A DNA stretch of 64,000 nt from Picochlorum sp. 'celeri' (taxonomy: Eukaryota; Chlorophyta; Trebouxiophyceae): contig JAACMV010000017.1 in NCBI GenBank assembly GCA_010909725.1, forward strand, positions 682,001 to 746,000, given 5' to 3'. Shown piece after piece: positions 1 to 11,103 of this stretch (positions are counted from its first letter, which is position 1; every line of letters begins with the position of its first letter). A model generated the notes under the pieces. It saw only the letters and a list, made by a program, of their open reading frames with translations. It had not been told where the DNA came from and did no database searches. The position numbers and the translations under genes were made by a program.

Positions 1-374
1 TATTCGAAGAAGAAAAGAGCGTCGTTGATAAGACAGGCTGGGCGCCATTGTTTGGGGAGCCAGGTGTTCCCAAGCTTGTAGGGGATGCCACAAGGACTGG
101 TGATGATGTAACGTTAAAGTGGCGACCAGATATTGTGAGGCATCCTCCTGTGACATATGATGTATTCTGTGCGATAGGCGTGCAAACGTCGTGTACATCA
201 GTGGACGCAGCGGATATAACAGGTAGAGGGCAGACGGGAATTGGTCAGGCCCCGCTTGTTGTGAGTGGAACAGTGCGGGGTGTGGCTGAAGCAGCGTCAC
301 TGACATGCTTTATTGTTGCAACGAATGAAAGAGGGGAAACGTGTTCTGACCCAATACCAGTTGATATTGTGTAA
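1..374 (+). CDS. 3' end of a gene with an FN3-like domain (partial)
   Basis: The frame is open from base 3, upstream of the window, to a TAA at 372-374, so only the last 123 codons are present. The visible part looks like one fibronectin type III or Ig-like beta sandwich: 'VTLKWRP' and 'TYDVFCA' match FN3 strands, and the tail runs to 'CFIVATNERGETCSDP'. Such domains mediate binding in multidomain proteins. The full protein cannot be identified from this end. A TGTAA motif, the usual chlorophyte polyadenylation signal, follows at 385-389. Confidence 0.6.
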   Translation, partial: FEEEKSVVDKTGWAPLFGEPGVPKLVGDATRTGDDVTLKWRPDIVRHPPVTYDVFCAIGVQTSCTSVDAADITGRGQTGIGQAPLVVSGTVRGVAEAASLTCFIVATNERGETCSDPIPVDIV

Positions 375-436
375 ATAGTATGTGTGTAAAAACTCAAAAG
401 AAGAAGAAGATACCATTCATTTCCAATTCTATTGCA

Positions 437-1704
437 TCATTTGGCCTGCTCGCTCGCCTTCTGCTTTGCTGCAGAATACAAACCGGTTCCAAAAAGAGCC
501 AGCATGCTTCCAACCCAGTTCATAGGTGACACTGGGTTTTGGAAAAAGATGACGGAGGAGACCACCACAGCGACACGCTTCATTGTGTTTCCTACAGAGA
601 AAGTCACGGGAGAGATACCCTGACCCAGAACCATATACGATGCTTGGTTATAGAGATGATAGAATATCCCAGAAGCAATAACCATGCGCATGAACAGGGT
701 GAAATTCCCTCCAAGCGCTTCTGTAGCGGCATCCGCCATGCCTCCCCACTGGTACACCCCTCCTTTAAATCCTTCCATGATCAGGGCGACTGGGGCCGTG
801 ATGAAGATGGAAATGATTGACAGCAACGCAAACATGTTGATTCCATCGATATGTTTAAACTCATCCAGATACTTTTTTGAGTACACATTCCTCAACACCA
901 TGCCCAAGTTTGAAATCATGGCATTGTTAAACCCACCCCAAGAGAAGGATACTTCCTTGATTGCCGCCAGAGAGCACCCAGCGATAATCGGCATCAGTGA
1001 TCCCCACACATATAATGGATACGTCTCTTTCAGAACGAGCTGAGACAGAATCACAGAGAGCACTGGCTCTGCTGATTTCACCACATGTGTAAACGACACT
1101 GCCATCTGTGAAAAGGACACACACGCAGACACATGGCCGACCGTGTGAAAGAATGCAACTGGTATCAATGCAAGGATCAATTCCTTTGATACCTTGGGGC
1201 GCTGTTGAAGCCCAAGCGCCCAAAGGACAGTCATGAAGACGGCACTGGCACACAACTGAAACGTTGCCAGAAACCACGGCGCAGGAAACACATTCAGACA
1301 GCTCTTGTTCAATATATTGAACACGATGTTAAAAGCATACCATCCAGCTATATATAAACCCACTTTTACAGTATTTGTACCCTGATCAGGTGTTGCTCCC
1401 CCGACTGCATGCTGCGCATGCGCTGCTACGTGCGTCTGAGACACTCGAGAGGGTAATCCATGCTTTATTCCAACCTAAAAGACATGTAAATTTGCAAGAT
1501 CAGATGCAAACCCAAGAACAGGAGGGTGTTTCCATTCAGAGACGATTCATTAATTCCGACAGTCTATAGACAACGCACCCTGTGGTTTCCGTAATGATTC
1601 TGAGCAGTGCTGCTACATCTATGTCGAATAATTGGTTGAAGGGCATGGATTGGGACTCTGAGCACCACACTGGTGCTGAGAGTTGGTGCGATCCTACAAG
1701 GCAT
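437..1704 (-). CDS. Plastid sugar-phosphate/phosphate translocator (TPT/GPT/PPT family)
   Basis: Two exons, complement(437..1474, 1579..1704), 387 aa. A 104-base intron with GTGCGT donor and TTTTAG acceptor joins them in phase 0. Exon 1 starts at an ATG and encodes an Arg/Ser/Thr-rich chloroplast transit peptide. Exon 2 holds the hydrophobic TPT domain of about ten helices. The segments 'SFTHVVKSAEPVLSV' and 'VGNTMKRVAVVVSS' are family signatures; their wording is nearest to glucose-6-phosphate and phosphoenolpyruvate type carriers. The protein exchanges phosphorylated C3-C6 compounds for phosphate across the inner plastid envelope. The exact substrate cannot be told by eye. The exon 2 frame alone has only a non-ATG start and would lack the transit peptide. 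Confidence 0.9.
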
Positions 1705-1837
1705 TGTTTTGCTCTCGGTGATACGTATCTGTGATACGTAGGAAAAAAACGACTCTGTCAATAGTTGTATTTTGGAATTACATACTACAAGTCTGCTATA
1801 TGCCAGCCAGGGATCAATCTACGTGCATGGCCAGGGA

Positions 1838-4800
1838 TCACAGTGCAATATCCATGGAGCCACTGTCAGAGTCTTCATCGTCTTGTTTGGAGGAGAGTTC
1901 CTGTTCAGAGCTGCTGCTACTGCTGCTGCTGCTAGTATCATAGCTGGATGATGATTCATCTGATTCTGATGGCGACTCGTCGTCCTCTCCATAGTATTTT
2001 GTAGATACGTTTCGTAGATTGATAGAAGATCGGGGGCGCTTTCCTCGTCCAGAGTCGGTTTCTTCTCTTGCTCTACCCCTGCGGCGTTGGTTCAGTTCGG
2101 CATCCAGCTGTTTGGCGAGTTCTTCGTCTCTCATGGCGTAGTCGTCGTGGTGTACTCTTGAAGGCGGTTCATGATGTCCTTTGTCATCGTCGATATCTTC
2201 AATACGCATCATGGAGAGGCTGTAGCTTTGATTTACTGAAGGTTTGATGGCCTTTTTCAGATTTTCCAGTCTGTTCCATGCTGCTGAGAGGGTGGTCACA
2301 CCCAATGGGTGTGGGGCAGGGACTGCCCAGAGTCTCCAGTGAACCTTGAAGCAAGATGCGTCGAGCATACGTTCAAAAAGAATGACGTACGCTAATGCTT
2401 GTTGGTGAGCTGTTATGGATTGTACGCCATTGGTCCATTGCTCTTGGATATGTGGGGTGCCGCGGATTTCGTGATACACTCTTTTTGGCAGGCTCTGCGC
2501 ATAGTCGATCAGTGCCGTTTTGAAACGATCCATATCTGACGCGATTTCTACTTCCATGGGACTGTCAACCATTGGTGGTTCGTCCTGTTCTGGTTTGCTT
2601 TGCTGCTGGTCATCCATTGCTGTCCAATCCTTGGTGAAGCGATCCATCTCTGCTTTGAGGGAATGTTCTCGTTGTCCTGCGGGATTGAGAAATTCAGATA
2701 ATTCCTCAATGGTTTTCAAACTATCATAGACATAAAGAGATGGTTCTGACGAGCTGGAAACCTTTTCAACCAAGATGCATGGTTCTTTGCTGTGTAGCAA
2801 CATGTTTGGCAGAGGCCAGTATCTGTTCCAATGCCTGTCGACGCCCAGTGCGGTCATTCTGCGTTTGGGAACATACTTGACATCTTCTTCTGCCTTTGAT
2901 ATTTTCATCACAAGCTTTTCTTTCATAATCTCTTCTTCTCTGGCTTGTCTGATGCTCTTCTCCTCTGTTGCCTCTTGCTGTTTCCCAGACTGAATTGCTT
3001 TGAGTTCATTTTTTGCGGCTGCCAAAGTCTTTCTAAGATTTTTATACTTTTCCTCTTCATTCTGTAAGACGTCTCGAATAGATGGGTGTTCAGACAAGAG
3101 CAGGGTTAGCATACGAAGTAGCTCAAGCCGGTGTGATGGTGTCCATGTGTCAATTGCAGAATCGCCCAAGTCCCTCACCAACGTCCACAGCTGTCCATAT
3201 GATCCGGGAAAGCTGATATAATTTTCTCTTCTTTCCATGGGACTATGTTTCTGAGAGCTACAAAGTAGACAGAGGTATTCACCTGGAGTTTTGGATTGCC
3301 TTGAGCTTCCAAGTTCATCTTCCCGTATCAAACAGTCACCATGCGCATGCTTACCACAAGACATGCACGCTTCGAATGATTCTTGATCTTGATTCAACCA
3401 GCAAATGAAGCAATGTTGGTTTGAAGGGCTGATGTTGCGCGGAATAAGTTCAGCTGTATCATTGTCGATGGCAGAGTTGTCTGATTCCAACTTTGCCAAT
3501 AGTTGATCAAGGTCGTGTGTATTCGCATAGTCTACGATATCTCTGAGATATATCAAAATGTTATTGAGCACGTCTTGCTTTCGACCAACCACCTTATCAC
3601 TTCCGAACGTGTTGCCTTCTCTCTGGAGAGCTGTCCTCAGCATCTTCCATGCGTAAAACAGGTCAGCAGCAAAACTATTCAGCCAATCAGTCTCCAACTG
3701 ATACACCATGCATTCCACTTTCGCTGCTATGAGGGCAAAATCTATTGGTATTCCATGTCGGGCCTCCAAGGCAGCGTCTTGTCCATCGAAACACACGTCT
3801 ACAAACTTTCCACCGGTCTCTGATGTTGTATGGAACAATGCTTCAAAAATCAGTCTCAGTGCCTTATCCTTTTTGCGCAAAACATCATCTGCTGCCCCGT
3901 TTGAACTACCACCTGTAGCAAGCTTCATAGATTCTAGACAGCAAAGAGCATCTCGCCTTGCTCGTATCCTCCATTCCGCCTCCTTTGGAAGCAATGGGTT
4001 TAAATCACCTGTTGCCACTTCCAAGCCTGTTGGGCCCGATGTCATCGATTCCATAATGTGGTGAGGATGTACATACTCCATTGGATAGTTGATATAGTGA
4101 ACTTTCTCATTGTGTGACAACCCTGCCGCCATGGCTACGATGAAGAGATATCGATGCAGCACATCTTGCCAGTTGTTTTGCGTATTCAGAATCACATGAG
4201 CACTTCGAGTACCTGGCGCGAAATCGATCCGTTTCAGCGCATTATTACCATCTAAAATTGCATCTAAAGCACTTTCGCACAGGTCATTCGTCAAAAATTC
4301 GATGAATGCATTCATGATTGAACAGATCTCCCTCTCTGTGCCAGGCTCAGCATCCTGGTAGTACCATTTTGCCATGTCCTGCATACTGGGAAAGGTTTTC
4401 GCATCCAGAAACAGCATCTTTCGAAATCGATACGCAAGTAACCATGCTTCTATAAGATAGGATGCGCTGGATTCATCGATCGTACGCTCTGAGGAGACGA
4501 GTGAGGACAATGGCACAGCAGCTGGGGGCACAGACTCCCACCCCGGCAGTTCTGTATCCTCTATTGGCGCCTTGTTGTTTACAGGCTTCTCTTTCTTTTT
4601 ATTTTTATTTTCCTGCTTCTTTAACTCTCTTTTACGCGCTCGTTCTTCCTGTCTAGCTACCTTTGCCTCATACTTCTCATGCAGTGTGCACACCTTTTTC
4701 ACCATGGTCTCAACAAGCCTCTCCACAACCCTGTGATTCACTTTACTTTCACCAGATGGCTTTGATCTAGGCTTCAAACGAAGCTTCTGTCCTCTCTGGG

Positions 4801-5865
4801 AAAGTAACTCACGCAATCGCATTTGCTGTTGAACCCAACCATGCCTCTCATTGACATACTTGTATCTCGTGTCCTCAACCCCATCCTGACCCTCCATAGC
4901 CTTCAAACACGTCAAATCGATAAATCCAAACTTTTCCAATCCCCATATACTAGAAAGATGAGAGCACTTTTTCAATATCCCATCCACGGCGGACCCAGAA
5001 CTTCCACCTGGAGATGCGCATTGCTGGCCCCCATCCTGCAGTCGCTTCTCCTTGTGCAAAATATGTCGTTGTCGCTCGGCTACTTTGTTCCACACATCAT
5101 CTGGACTTGAGCCTTTTGCTAAGGGATATCTCAATTTCTTTCCTTCGTCGTTCGTATCGATCGCATACACATTATACGATGGGCTCTTCCCATCGCCCTC
5201 CTCTACCCTACTCTCAAACACAACTTTGCTTTGTGCATCTGCCCAACGAGACCGATAGTTCAGCAAAACTAAATTATCCTCAGTTGAAAACTCTTTTGAA
5301 GGAGATCCAAACTGAACCACCTTGACATCTCGCAGCAGCCTGAGTGGCACAGGATGCTCAGCTGCAAATAGCCTGGCAGCTTGCTTGCTTTGTTCCCGAC
5401 TAAAAGGCGCATGTACAGCATCTTCTTTCTGAGTATTCTTGGTCCTTGCCACTTGTATACCAAATTCTCTCGCAATCTGCAACGTGTGTCAGGCATACCA
5501 AAATCATGAGAAACTGGACAGTCAACAAGGACTTGTTCAAAATAACACGTACTTCTGTCCTCGACCGAAATCGCTTTCCACTCGGAGAAAAATAGTACTA
5601 CATAGATACAAATACATCAAAATATATCAATGAATGCCAGTAAAACCCATAAAAACCTACCACATCGCTAGTCCCAGCGGAATTGCCTCCCTTGCGCAGT
5701 TTGATATCAACGTCCCATCCAGGTTCGAATGTAAGGTCTATAAACACATGGTGGTAACAATTATAACAAAAGCATAGAAAACGAGTCATCGGGCACATGA
5801 TCCAACGTACTGTTCTCTTCAAAGAAAACTTTCAAACGATCGAGTACTTCCTCTTTCGTCGTCAT
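1838..5865 (-). CDS. DDT/WHIM/PHD chromatin-remodelling accessory protein
   Basis: Three exons, complement(1838..5476, 5661..5737, 5811..5865), about 1256 aa. The donors GTACGT and GTAGGT and the acceptors keep phase. Exons 1-2 (residues 1-44) give an MBD-like start, 'GWDVDIKLRKGGNSAGTSD'. A FYRC-like stretch follows at about 90-180, then a basic coiled region, a DDT domain at about 376-452, a PHD finger at about 730-775 ('CFICW...CMSC', then CLLC), and a WHIM motif near 912-940 ('ALGVDRHWNRYWPLP'). The tail is acidic and Ser-rich, with KR nuclear-localisation patches. This order is typical of BAZ/ACF1-type partners of ISWI remodellers, so a nuclear role in nucleosome spacing or silencing is inferred. 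The MBD- and FYR-like assignments are tentative; the PHD and WHIM motifs are clear. Confidence 0.82.
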
Positions 5866-6151
5866 CTTTGCGATCACTATTCCTATTCTACCTGAAACTA
5901 CTGTAACATGATTTTTATAATAATTTTAATGACGCATCCCCGTGGTTTTCATATGATCTTCCGCACAACTGAAGGATTCTAAAATCACACGAGTTTGTCC
6001 AGCAAGTGCAATTAGAAAACCTCTTTGGTGTATTGATTGATTGACTCTCACGTGGCACGATACACGCCCCATCACAGAAAAGGAAGACATGTATGCGTTA
6101 TTACAAGGAAAACTGCAGTATTATTATACAGAGAATGGGACATTCATCTGC

Positions 6152-7104
6152 TCATGGGAGTGTTGTGAACTGGAACACCTTTGCTACAATCTCAAGGCCT
6201 GTGGGCACTTGCCACAAAAACAGACCAATGTTGATGGCGTTGAATCCGATGTGGAGGCTTCGGGCGGTATCGTTACCCTTTTGCATGGAAGGTACGAGAG
6301 CGGCAGCCATAGCCCAGAGCACCACCATACCTGCTCCTGCATACAAGTGTGGTCCTGGGAAGAGCTTTCCTGTTCGGAGGAATGTGTTGCAAGGACCAGC
6401 AATGGCCATCAGCACGCCGAGTCCGAGGATGAGAGATCCCCAGTTGTGATGCTTGTCGTTCAATTTCTGTCCAATCAGATCCTTTCTCTCCTGCATGTAT
6501 GATACAGTATATGAGTATTATAAGCTTTTGCATCCATCCATCCATGGTTTGTGGTACAGACAGTCACTCAATTGTGCAGCCACACATGAAGGAAACAAAC
6601 AGTACGTACGCTTTCAAGTGACGCAATTGTCGCATCCAATGGAGATGCTGGTCGCTCAGCCCCTTCTTCGGACTTTGGAGCAGAGGCATCCCTCTGAGCC
6701 TTGAGGCCCTTGATTTCTGTACCCAACTCACGAACTCGTCTCCACTGGAATCCAAGATATCCGGCATACAATGATGCTCCAAGGAGGAAGAACATGAACG
6801 CAGGATGCATCAGAGAGAAAATCTGACCCTCTACGATTCCATATTCGCGTCCAATGGCGAGAGCAGGGTCGCTCATGACCAAGGGATACAAGAGAGTCGA
6901 AGCCACAGCAGCTGGCATCACGATTCCATTGGAATCGCTCGCATCGGACACGTCGATGTTGCTCATTTCCTTAGATAATTCATCTGATGGCTTTGCAACA
7001 GCTAGGCATCGCGTGGTTGCTGCATGTCGCTGGGTGCTCTTGATCCACCTTGCTTTGCTTGGCAAAGCGCTCACGACGCGACCAGAGAGAAGAGAACACT
7101 GCAT
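6152..7104 (-). CDS. Plastid DUF4079-type membrane protein
   Basis: Two exons, complement(6152..6490, 6610..7104), 277 aa, joined in phase 0 by a 119-base intron (GTACGT to ATGCAG). The start chosen at 7104 opens a transit peptide rich in Ser, Arg and Ala; an in-frame ATG at 7158 would add 18 residues. The mature part has four or five hydrophobic helices with conserved-looking 'SLMHPAFMFFLLGASLYAGY' and 'HHNWGSLILGLGVLMAIAGP' segments. I recognise the pattern as the DUF4079 family of cyanobacteria and plastids, predicted thylakoid proteins of unknown function. An alpha-helical linker rich in Lys and Glu separates the two helix groups, and the intron falls within it. Confidence 0.78.
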
Positions 7105-7424
7105 TGTTATGTAATTAATGGGTATTGATACTCGATGAATTAATTCTGTAGAGCACATTGCTCGATCGACAGATTTCTATGGACGAGTGGCTGCAAATCG
7201 GTCATCATCACTCTCTGTCTCTCTCTCTCTTCAGAGATGCAGGACTGTTGCATCGTCATTAGTGGAAGAGTACCTGTATCATGACTACAGCAGCAGCACC
7301 ATCGCCCGCAGTATATATATTTATGGTGGATCATGGTGAAAATGTCATATATATAAAGTGTTTCTTGAAAAGGCATCAAGAATGATTATTATACTATACA
7401 ACAAGTGTGTTACAATGTCAACAT
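7105..7424. other. Intergenic region with CT-rich microsatellite
   Basis: This 320-base stretch separates the DUF4079 start from the end of the Ycf66 gene, both on the minus strand. It holds a short CT repeat near 7215-7235 and AT-rich TATA-like runs near 7308-7355. It most likely combines the DUF4079 promoter and 5' leader with the Ycf66 3' end. I see no convincing gene in it. Confidence 0.5.
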
Positions 7425-8282
7425 TCAAAAGTCATCATTCTCCCCAAAGTCATCCAGATTCGATCGAGGTTGGAACGGCGGAGGCTGACGACCTCTCCTA
7501 CTAACATCACTATTACTACTACTGCGGTTTCTACTATCATCTTCGTCGTCATACGGTGGATACACCATGGTGGAAGAAGCATCATAGTAATCAGCATCAA
7601 TGTACCCATCATCATCAGCATACCCCTGGGGTCCCCCATCCCGTCTCCCTATCGATCCAAATCCATACGAAGAAGCACGACTATACTCGTACGCATCGTC
7701 ATCGTTCAGAGAATACGGATACTCGTCATACCCCTGAGGGGGAGGGGGAGGCAACAGTGTCTCACTCTGCTGCCTTGGTGCCTCTGATGTTCTACGCATG
7801 GCATCCCGCAACGCCTTCTCTTCATCCTGCTCATACACTTCATTCCTCAACCGTAGAGCTTCCACAGCAAAGCTCAACGCCGCGCCAGTCGTCATGAGCT
7901 GCCCAAACAGCAACAGTGGGTCTAAACGCCAACCCTGAAATATAAGAATACCTCCCACAAGCAACGATATACATGATATAACGACATCATAGTCTTTACT
8001 AATCCATGGTTTTGACTGTCTGATCTGCCAAAGGGACACTCCAGAGCCAATAAGGCCAACGCCAAGAATGACCGAGGGACTGACGTCGACATTCACCATG
8101 GCCTTGCATGTCATCCCTCTCTTCCTCGACGGATAGATTCTCCTTCTTCTAAAACTATGTTTGCTCATATTCAAGGTACGCGGTGTTTGAAGAGATTGGG
8201 ACAGTCTGGTCGCATGGCGACGAGTCTGCCCAGGAGCGACCTGTAACGACACGGTCGACCCTCGCAACATGTGTATTTTCAT
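7425..8282 (-). CDS. ycf66: Ycf66 family plastid protein (nuclear-encoded)
   Basis: Single exon of 285 aa. Residues 1-60 are basic and rich in Ser/Thr/Arg, consistent with a chloroplast transit peptide. The Ycf66 core follows at about 62-145: two or three hydrophobic helices with 'VNVDVSPSVILGVGLIGSG' and 'ILIFQGWRLDPLLLFGQLM'. The C-terminal half is a disordered tail rich in Asp, Tyr, Pro and Ser. Ycf66 is found in cyanobacteria and is plastid-encoded in some algae and mosses; its function is unknown. Here the gene is nuclear. Its ATG is only 35 bases past the stop of the succinyl-CoA ligase gene on the same strand, so the two may share a transcript. An internal ATG (residue 39) is an alternative start. 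Confidence 0.85.
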   Translation of the reverse strand: MKIHMLRGSTVSLQVAPGQTRRHATRLSQSLQTPRTLNMSKHSFRRRRIYPSRKRGMTCKAMVNVDVSPSVILGVGLIGSGVSLWQIRQSKPWISKDYDVVISCISLLVGGILIFQGWRLDPLLLFGQLMTTGAALSFAVEALRLRNEVYEQDEEKALRDAMRRTSEAPRQQSETLLPPPPPQGYDEYPYSLNDDDAYEYSRASSYGFGSIGRRDGGPQGYADDDGYIDADYYDASSTMVYPPYDDEDDSRNRSSSNSDVSRRGRQPPPFQPRSNLDDFGENDDF

Positions 8283-8317
8283 CTATGTACTATACATCAA
8301 AAATATATCAAGATATT

Positions 8318-9361
8318 TTAGGACGAGGCCATCATTTTGGCCATCAGAGTACCCATTTGGGCTGGAGACTCTGTAACAGCCACCCCTGCTGCATGCAATG
8401 CAGCAATTTTATCAGATGCGGTACCCTTTCCGCCTGAAATAATGGCACCGGCATGACCCATTCTTCTGCCTGGTGGGGCTGTCAATCCAGCAATAAAGGA
8501 CACGACTGGCTTATTGACACCACATGATTTGATATACTCTGCAGCTTCTTCTTCTGCTGTGCCTCCAATCTCTCCAATCATGATGATTCCTTCCGTCTGA
8601 TCATCCTTCATGAATCGTTCCAGACAGTCGACAAAGTTTGTTCCATTGAAGGGATCGCCTCCGATACCTACGACAGTGCTCTGCCCAAGTCCTTCCTGTG
8701 TGGTCTGAAACACAGCTTCATATGTCAATGTCCCAGATCTGGATACAATACCGATTTTACCCGGTGTATGAATATATCCAGGCATAATTCCAATTTTACA
8801 CTCCCCTGGCTTGATAATACCCGGACAATTAGGCCCAATCAATCTGGTCTTGCTCTGCTCCTGCATAATCCTCTTCACCTTGACCATATCATGCTGTGGA
8901 ATACCTTCCGTAATGCATACAACAAGGTCTAATTCTGCTTCCACAGCTTCAAGAATCGCAGCTGCTGCAAAAGGAGGTGGCACGTATATGGCAGTCGCGT
9001 TTGCCCCCGTGGCCTCCTTTGCCTCTCTCACTGTATTAAACACAGGAAGCCCCAGGTGGGTTGTACCCCCCTTTTTCGGCGTCACGCCGCCAACCATCTT
9101 TGTTCCATACTCTATAGCTTGCTCAGAATGAAATGTTCCATTCTTACCGGTGAACCCTTGGCAAATCACGCGGGTATTCTTATCCACAAAGACTGCTGGG
9201 GTTGACTCTTGCCCTTGAGAAGAGAACCATTTCATGCCAGGCGCTCCCATCGACTCGTGCTGTGTCATGCCATTGATAACAGCTGCTACTGAATCGGTAT
9301 GGACAAGGGGCGATGATGATGATGATGATGCGCTCCGAAGACACCCTCTGCATATATACAT
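8318..9361 (-). CDS. Succinate--CoA ligase alpha subunit (mitochondrial)
   Basis: A 347-aa frame matches the alpha subunit of succinyl-CoA synthetase along its whole length. It has the CoA-binding Rossmann start '[20 protein letters not shown]', the segment '[20 protein letters not shown]', and the phosphohistidine loop '[10 protein letters not shown]', whose His carries phosphate during catalysis. The alpha/beta enzyme converts succinyl-CoA to succinate with NTP synthesis in the mitochondrial TCA cycle. Residues 1-48 are a Ser-rich presequence, with a Ser run coded by a GAT/ATC repeat at 9311-9330. A good acceptor (TATATGCAG ending at 9348) lies inside the first codons, so the true start may be in an upstream exon. 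Confidence 0.93.
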   Translation of the reverse strand: MYICRGCLRSASSSSSSPLVHTDSVAAVINGMTQHESMGAPGMKWFSSQGQESTPAVFVDKNTRVICQGFTGKNGTFHSEQAIEYGTKMVGGVTPKKGGTTHLGLPVFNTVREAKEATGANATAIYVPPPFAAAAILEAVEAELDLVVCITEGIPQHDMVKVKRIMQEQSKTRLIGPNCPGIIKPGECKIGIMPGYIHTPGKIGIVSRSGTLTYEAVFQTTQEGLGQSTVVGIGGDPFNGTNFVDCLERFMKDDQTEGIIMIGEIGGTAEEEAAEYIKSCGVNKPVVSFIAGLTAPPGRRMGHAGAIISGGKGTASDKIAALHAAGVAVTESPAQMGTLMAKMMASS

Positions 9362-9773
9362 TCCAAATCAAGTCAAGTGACATGTTGTTCCACCCGATGA
9401 CCCAACCACCCATCATGGATGCTGCTGTAGTTTTTTTGGTATCACATGTATTTTTGTGTATATCGAATGGTGGCATGCGATGGGAACAGCAAGGGTAAAG
9501 AAAGAACGCACCGAAGTTGGGAGAGGGTTGATTGCAGAGACCTCATCTCTGCATACGATACAGCCACTCTGAATGATAGAATATATGTGTTGTATTTGTA
9601 CTTTACATGGATCGCAGCACTCCTGGGTTGTCTGATTCTCAGGGATGCTCCATTTGTTTGGAGTCTTTGTCTGTTAATTAGAACAATAAAAACACAGAGA
9701 AGCCTTCCTTGAAGGATCTTTCAATGCGCACATCCATGCAGAATTCACACTACTTATAATTTATATAGAGTGC
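9362..9773. other. Divergent intergenic region
   Basis: This 412-base stretch lies between the divergent succinyl-CoA ligase (-) and pICln (+) genes and should carry both promoters. A short upstream exon of the ligase could lie near 9400-9420, where GTGGGT donors occur 58-62 bases before the suspected acceptor; I could not prove it. The plus-strand frame at 9446-9712 resembles no family I know. Confidence 0.45.
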
Positions 9774-10560
9774 ATGATGGTCAACGATATTCGAGAAGAA
9801 GCAAAAGAAAAAGAAGAAGGGCCAGCGCCGGATGCATTGCATCATGGGATGCTGGATGCCGACGCATCGGGAGAACCGCCTTTTGAGGAGCATGAATTTG
9901 ATAGTATTAGATTTATAGGTAATAATGATGAGGATAAAGGTGTCGGAAGGTTATGTGTACGAGAAAGGTGGGTGAACAATCATTGGTGCCTGTGTGATTG
10001 CTGCTCTCATTAATAGTATCATCATCCCCAGGATACTGTCTGTCTGTCTGTTTCATCCTAGTAGTATAGATATATAAACATCTTCATCTGTGAATGCACA
10101 TATTTGTGTAGGGATATTGTGTGGAGAGGTCGTGATGAGTTGGTGATTCCTTTCAAACATGTGAGTCTGTCTGCTCTTGCTGATTGCCCAGACAAGTACG
10201 AGTCTCCTCTCTCCCAATGCTTGTATCTTCAAATTGACACTGGCGACAATGATGATGATGATTACGCATCAGAAGAAGAAGAAGAAGAATTGAGAGAAGT
10301 GCACATGTTTTCATCCAGTGCAGAAGACTTGGAGGCCATGTTCAAAGCCATGTGTGATGGGGCATTGAGGAATCCAGACAGTGATGCTGAGGAGGAACAG
10401 GGTCACATGTTTTTCGATATGGAGAGTGCAGTCATGGGATCTTTTGACGATACACTGACTATTACTGACGAAGATAGGTATGTTTCCTGCTCAGTCTTTT
10501 TTCCTGTACAACCAGTGTGCCAATGATGAGAACTTCTTCTCATTCATGCGTGTCAGATGA
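9774..10560 (+). CDS. CLNS1A: Methylosome subunit pICln (ICln family)
   Basis: Proposed exons join(9774..9967, 10112..10477, 10557..10560), 187 aa. The first intron (GTGGGT to TGTGTAG, 144 bases) joins in phase to give the PH-like core 'GRLCVRERDIVWRGRDELVI', then 'FKHVSLSALA' and 'CLYLQID', the usual pICln beta strands. An acidic loop of Asp and Glu follows, then 'SAEDLEAMFKAMCDGA' and an acidic tail. pICln brings Sm proteins to the PRMT5 methylosome during snRNP assembly. The second donor, ATAG|GTATGT at 10478, is strong; splicing to the acceptor at 10556 gives a last exon of one base plus TGA. Without that splice the frame stops at 10526. A TGTAA at 10890-10894 may be the polyadenylation signal. 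Confidence 0.8.
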
Positions 10561-10894
10561 AGGTGTGCTGCTGGTTTCCAGCATCACCCTACTGATCATA
10601 CATAATCTTCTCTCTGAGGCATATCTGGTGCTGTGGTCGGTGATGTAATCTTATGTTATATATTTGCTACTCTTGAGCAATACTGCCATGACGAATTTTT
10701 TCCACCAAGATCGCTGAGACCATGGCTTCTTCCTCGTTTTTTTTTTAAATCATTGATCAATGTGTGTATTTGTTTTTATTTTCAAGAGTGTACCATCATC
10801 ATGACGTCTACATCATATGCAGATAGACGGATGACAATAAATGATAATGAATGATAATTATGAGGAAAAAAGAACACTGCAACGCATTTTGTAA
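10561..10894. other. Probable 3' UTR of the pICln gene
   Basis: No coding signal is visible in this 334-base stretch. The TGTAA at its right edge (10890-10894) suggests it is the 3' untranslated region of the plus-strand gene, running up against the end of the minus-strand small ORF. A T-rich acceptor-like site ending near 10785 is an alternative terminal splice site. Confidence 0.4.
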
Positions 10895-11101
10895 TCATGA
10901 ACTGGTCTTCTTTATCGCATGAAAACTGTCACAGTACTCATCATACGACATATCCCGTATATCTGGTCGCCCATCCACAGCAGCAGCTGCTGCTGCATCC
11001 TGTCCTTGCCTCTGTGGTGGAGGAGGAGGAGGCCTTGACCACCCACTAGGAGCTCCTCCTCCTCCTGGCATGCCCATATACTGCTGCTGATTCGGATTCA
11101 T
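10895..11101 (-). CDS. Small Pro/Gly/Gln-rich hypothetical protein
   Basis: A 68-codon ORF with its own ATG encodes an N-terminal 'MNPNQQQYMGMPGGGGAP' stretch, a proline run, an alanine run and a charged C-terminal segment 'DIRDMSYDEYCDSFHAIKK' that looks like a real short helix rather than random sequence. I do not recognise a family. Its ATG lies just two bases after the ATG12 stop codon on the same strand and in a different frame. It is therefore either the second cistron of the ATG12 mRNA or an untranslated stretch that happens to be open. Confidence 0.45.
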   Translation of the reverse strand: MNPNQQQYMGMPGGGGAPSGWSRPPPPPPQRQGQDAAAAAAVDGRPDIRDMSYDEYCDSFHAIKKTSS

Positions 11102-11103
11102 TG

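Noticed and set aside
1564..1761. Independent small ORF upstream of the phosphate translocator
   Set aside because: It is exon 1 of the translocator; GTGCGT and TTTTAG splice it in phase to supply the transit peptide.
9446..9712. 88-codon plus-strand frame with a hydrophobic middle
   Set aside because: It starts in the leader region of the ligase gene, resembles no family, and the surrounding sequence reads as a divergent promoter.
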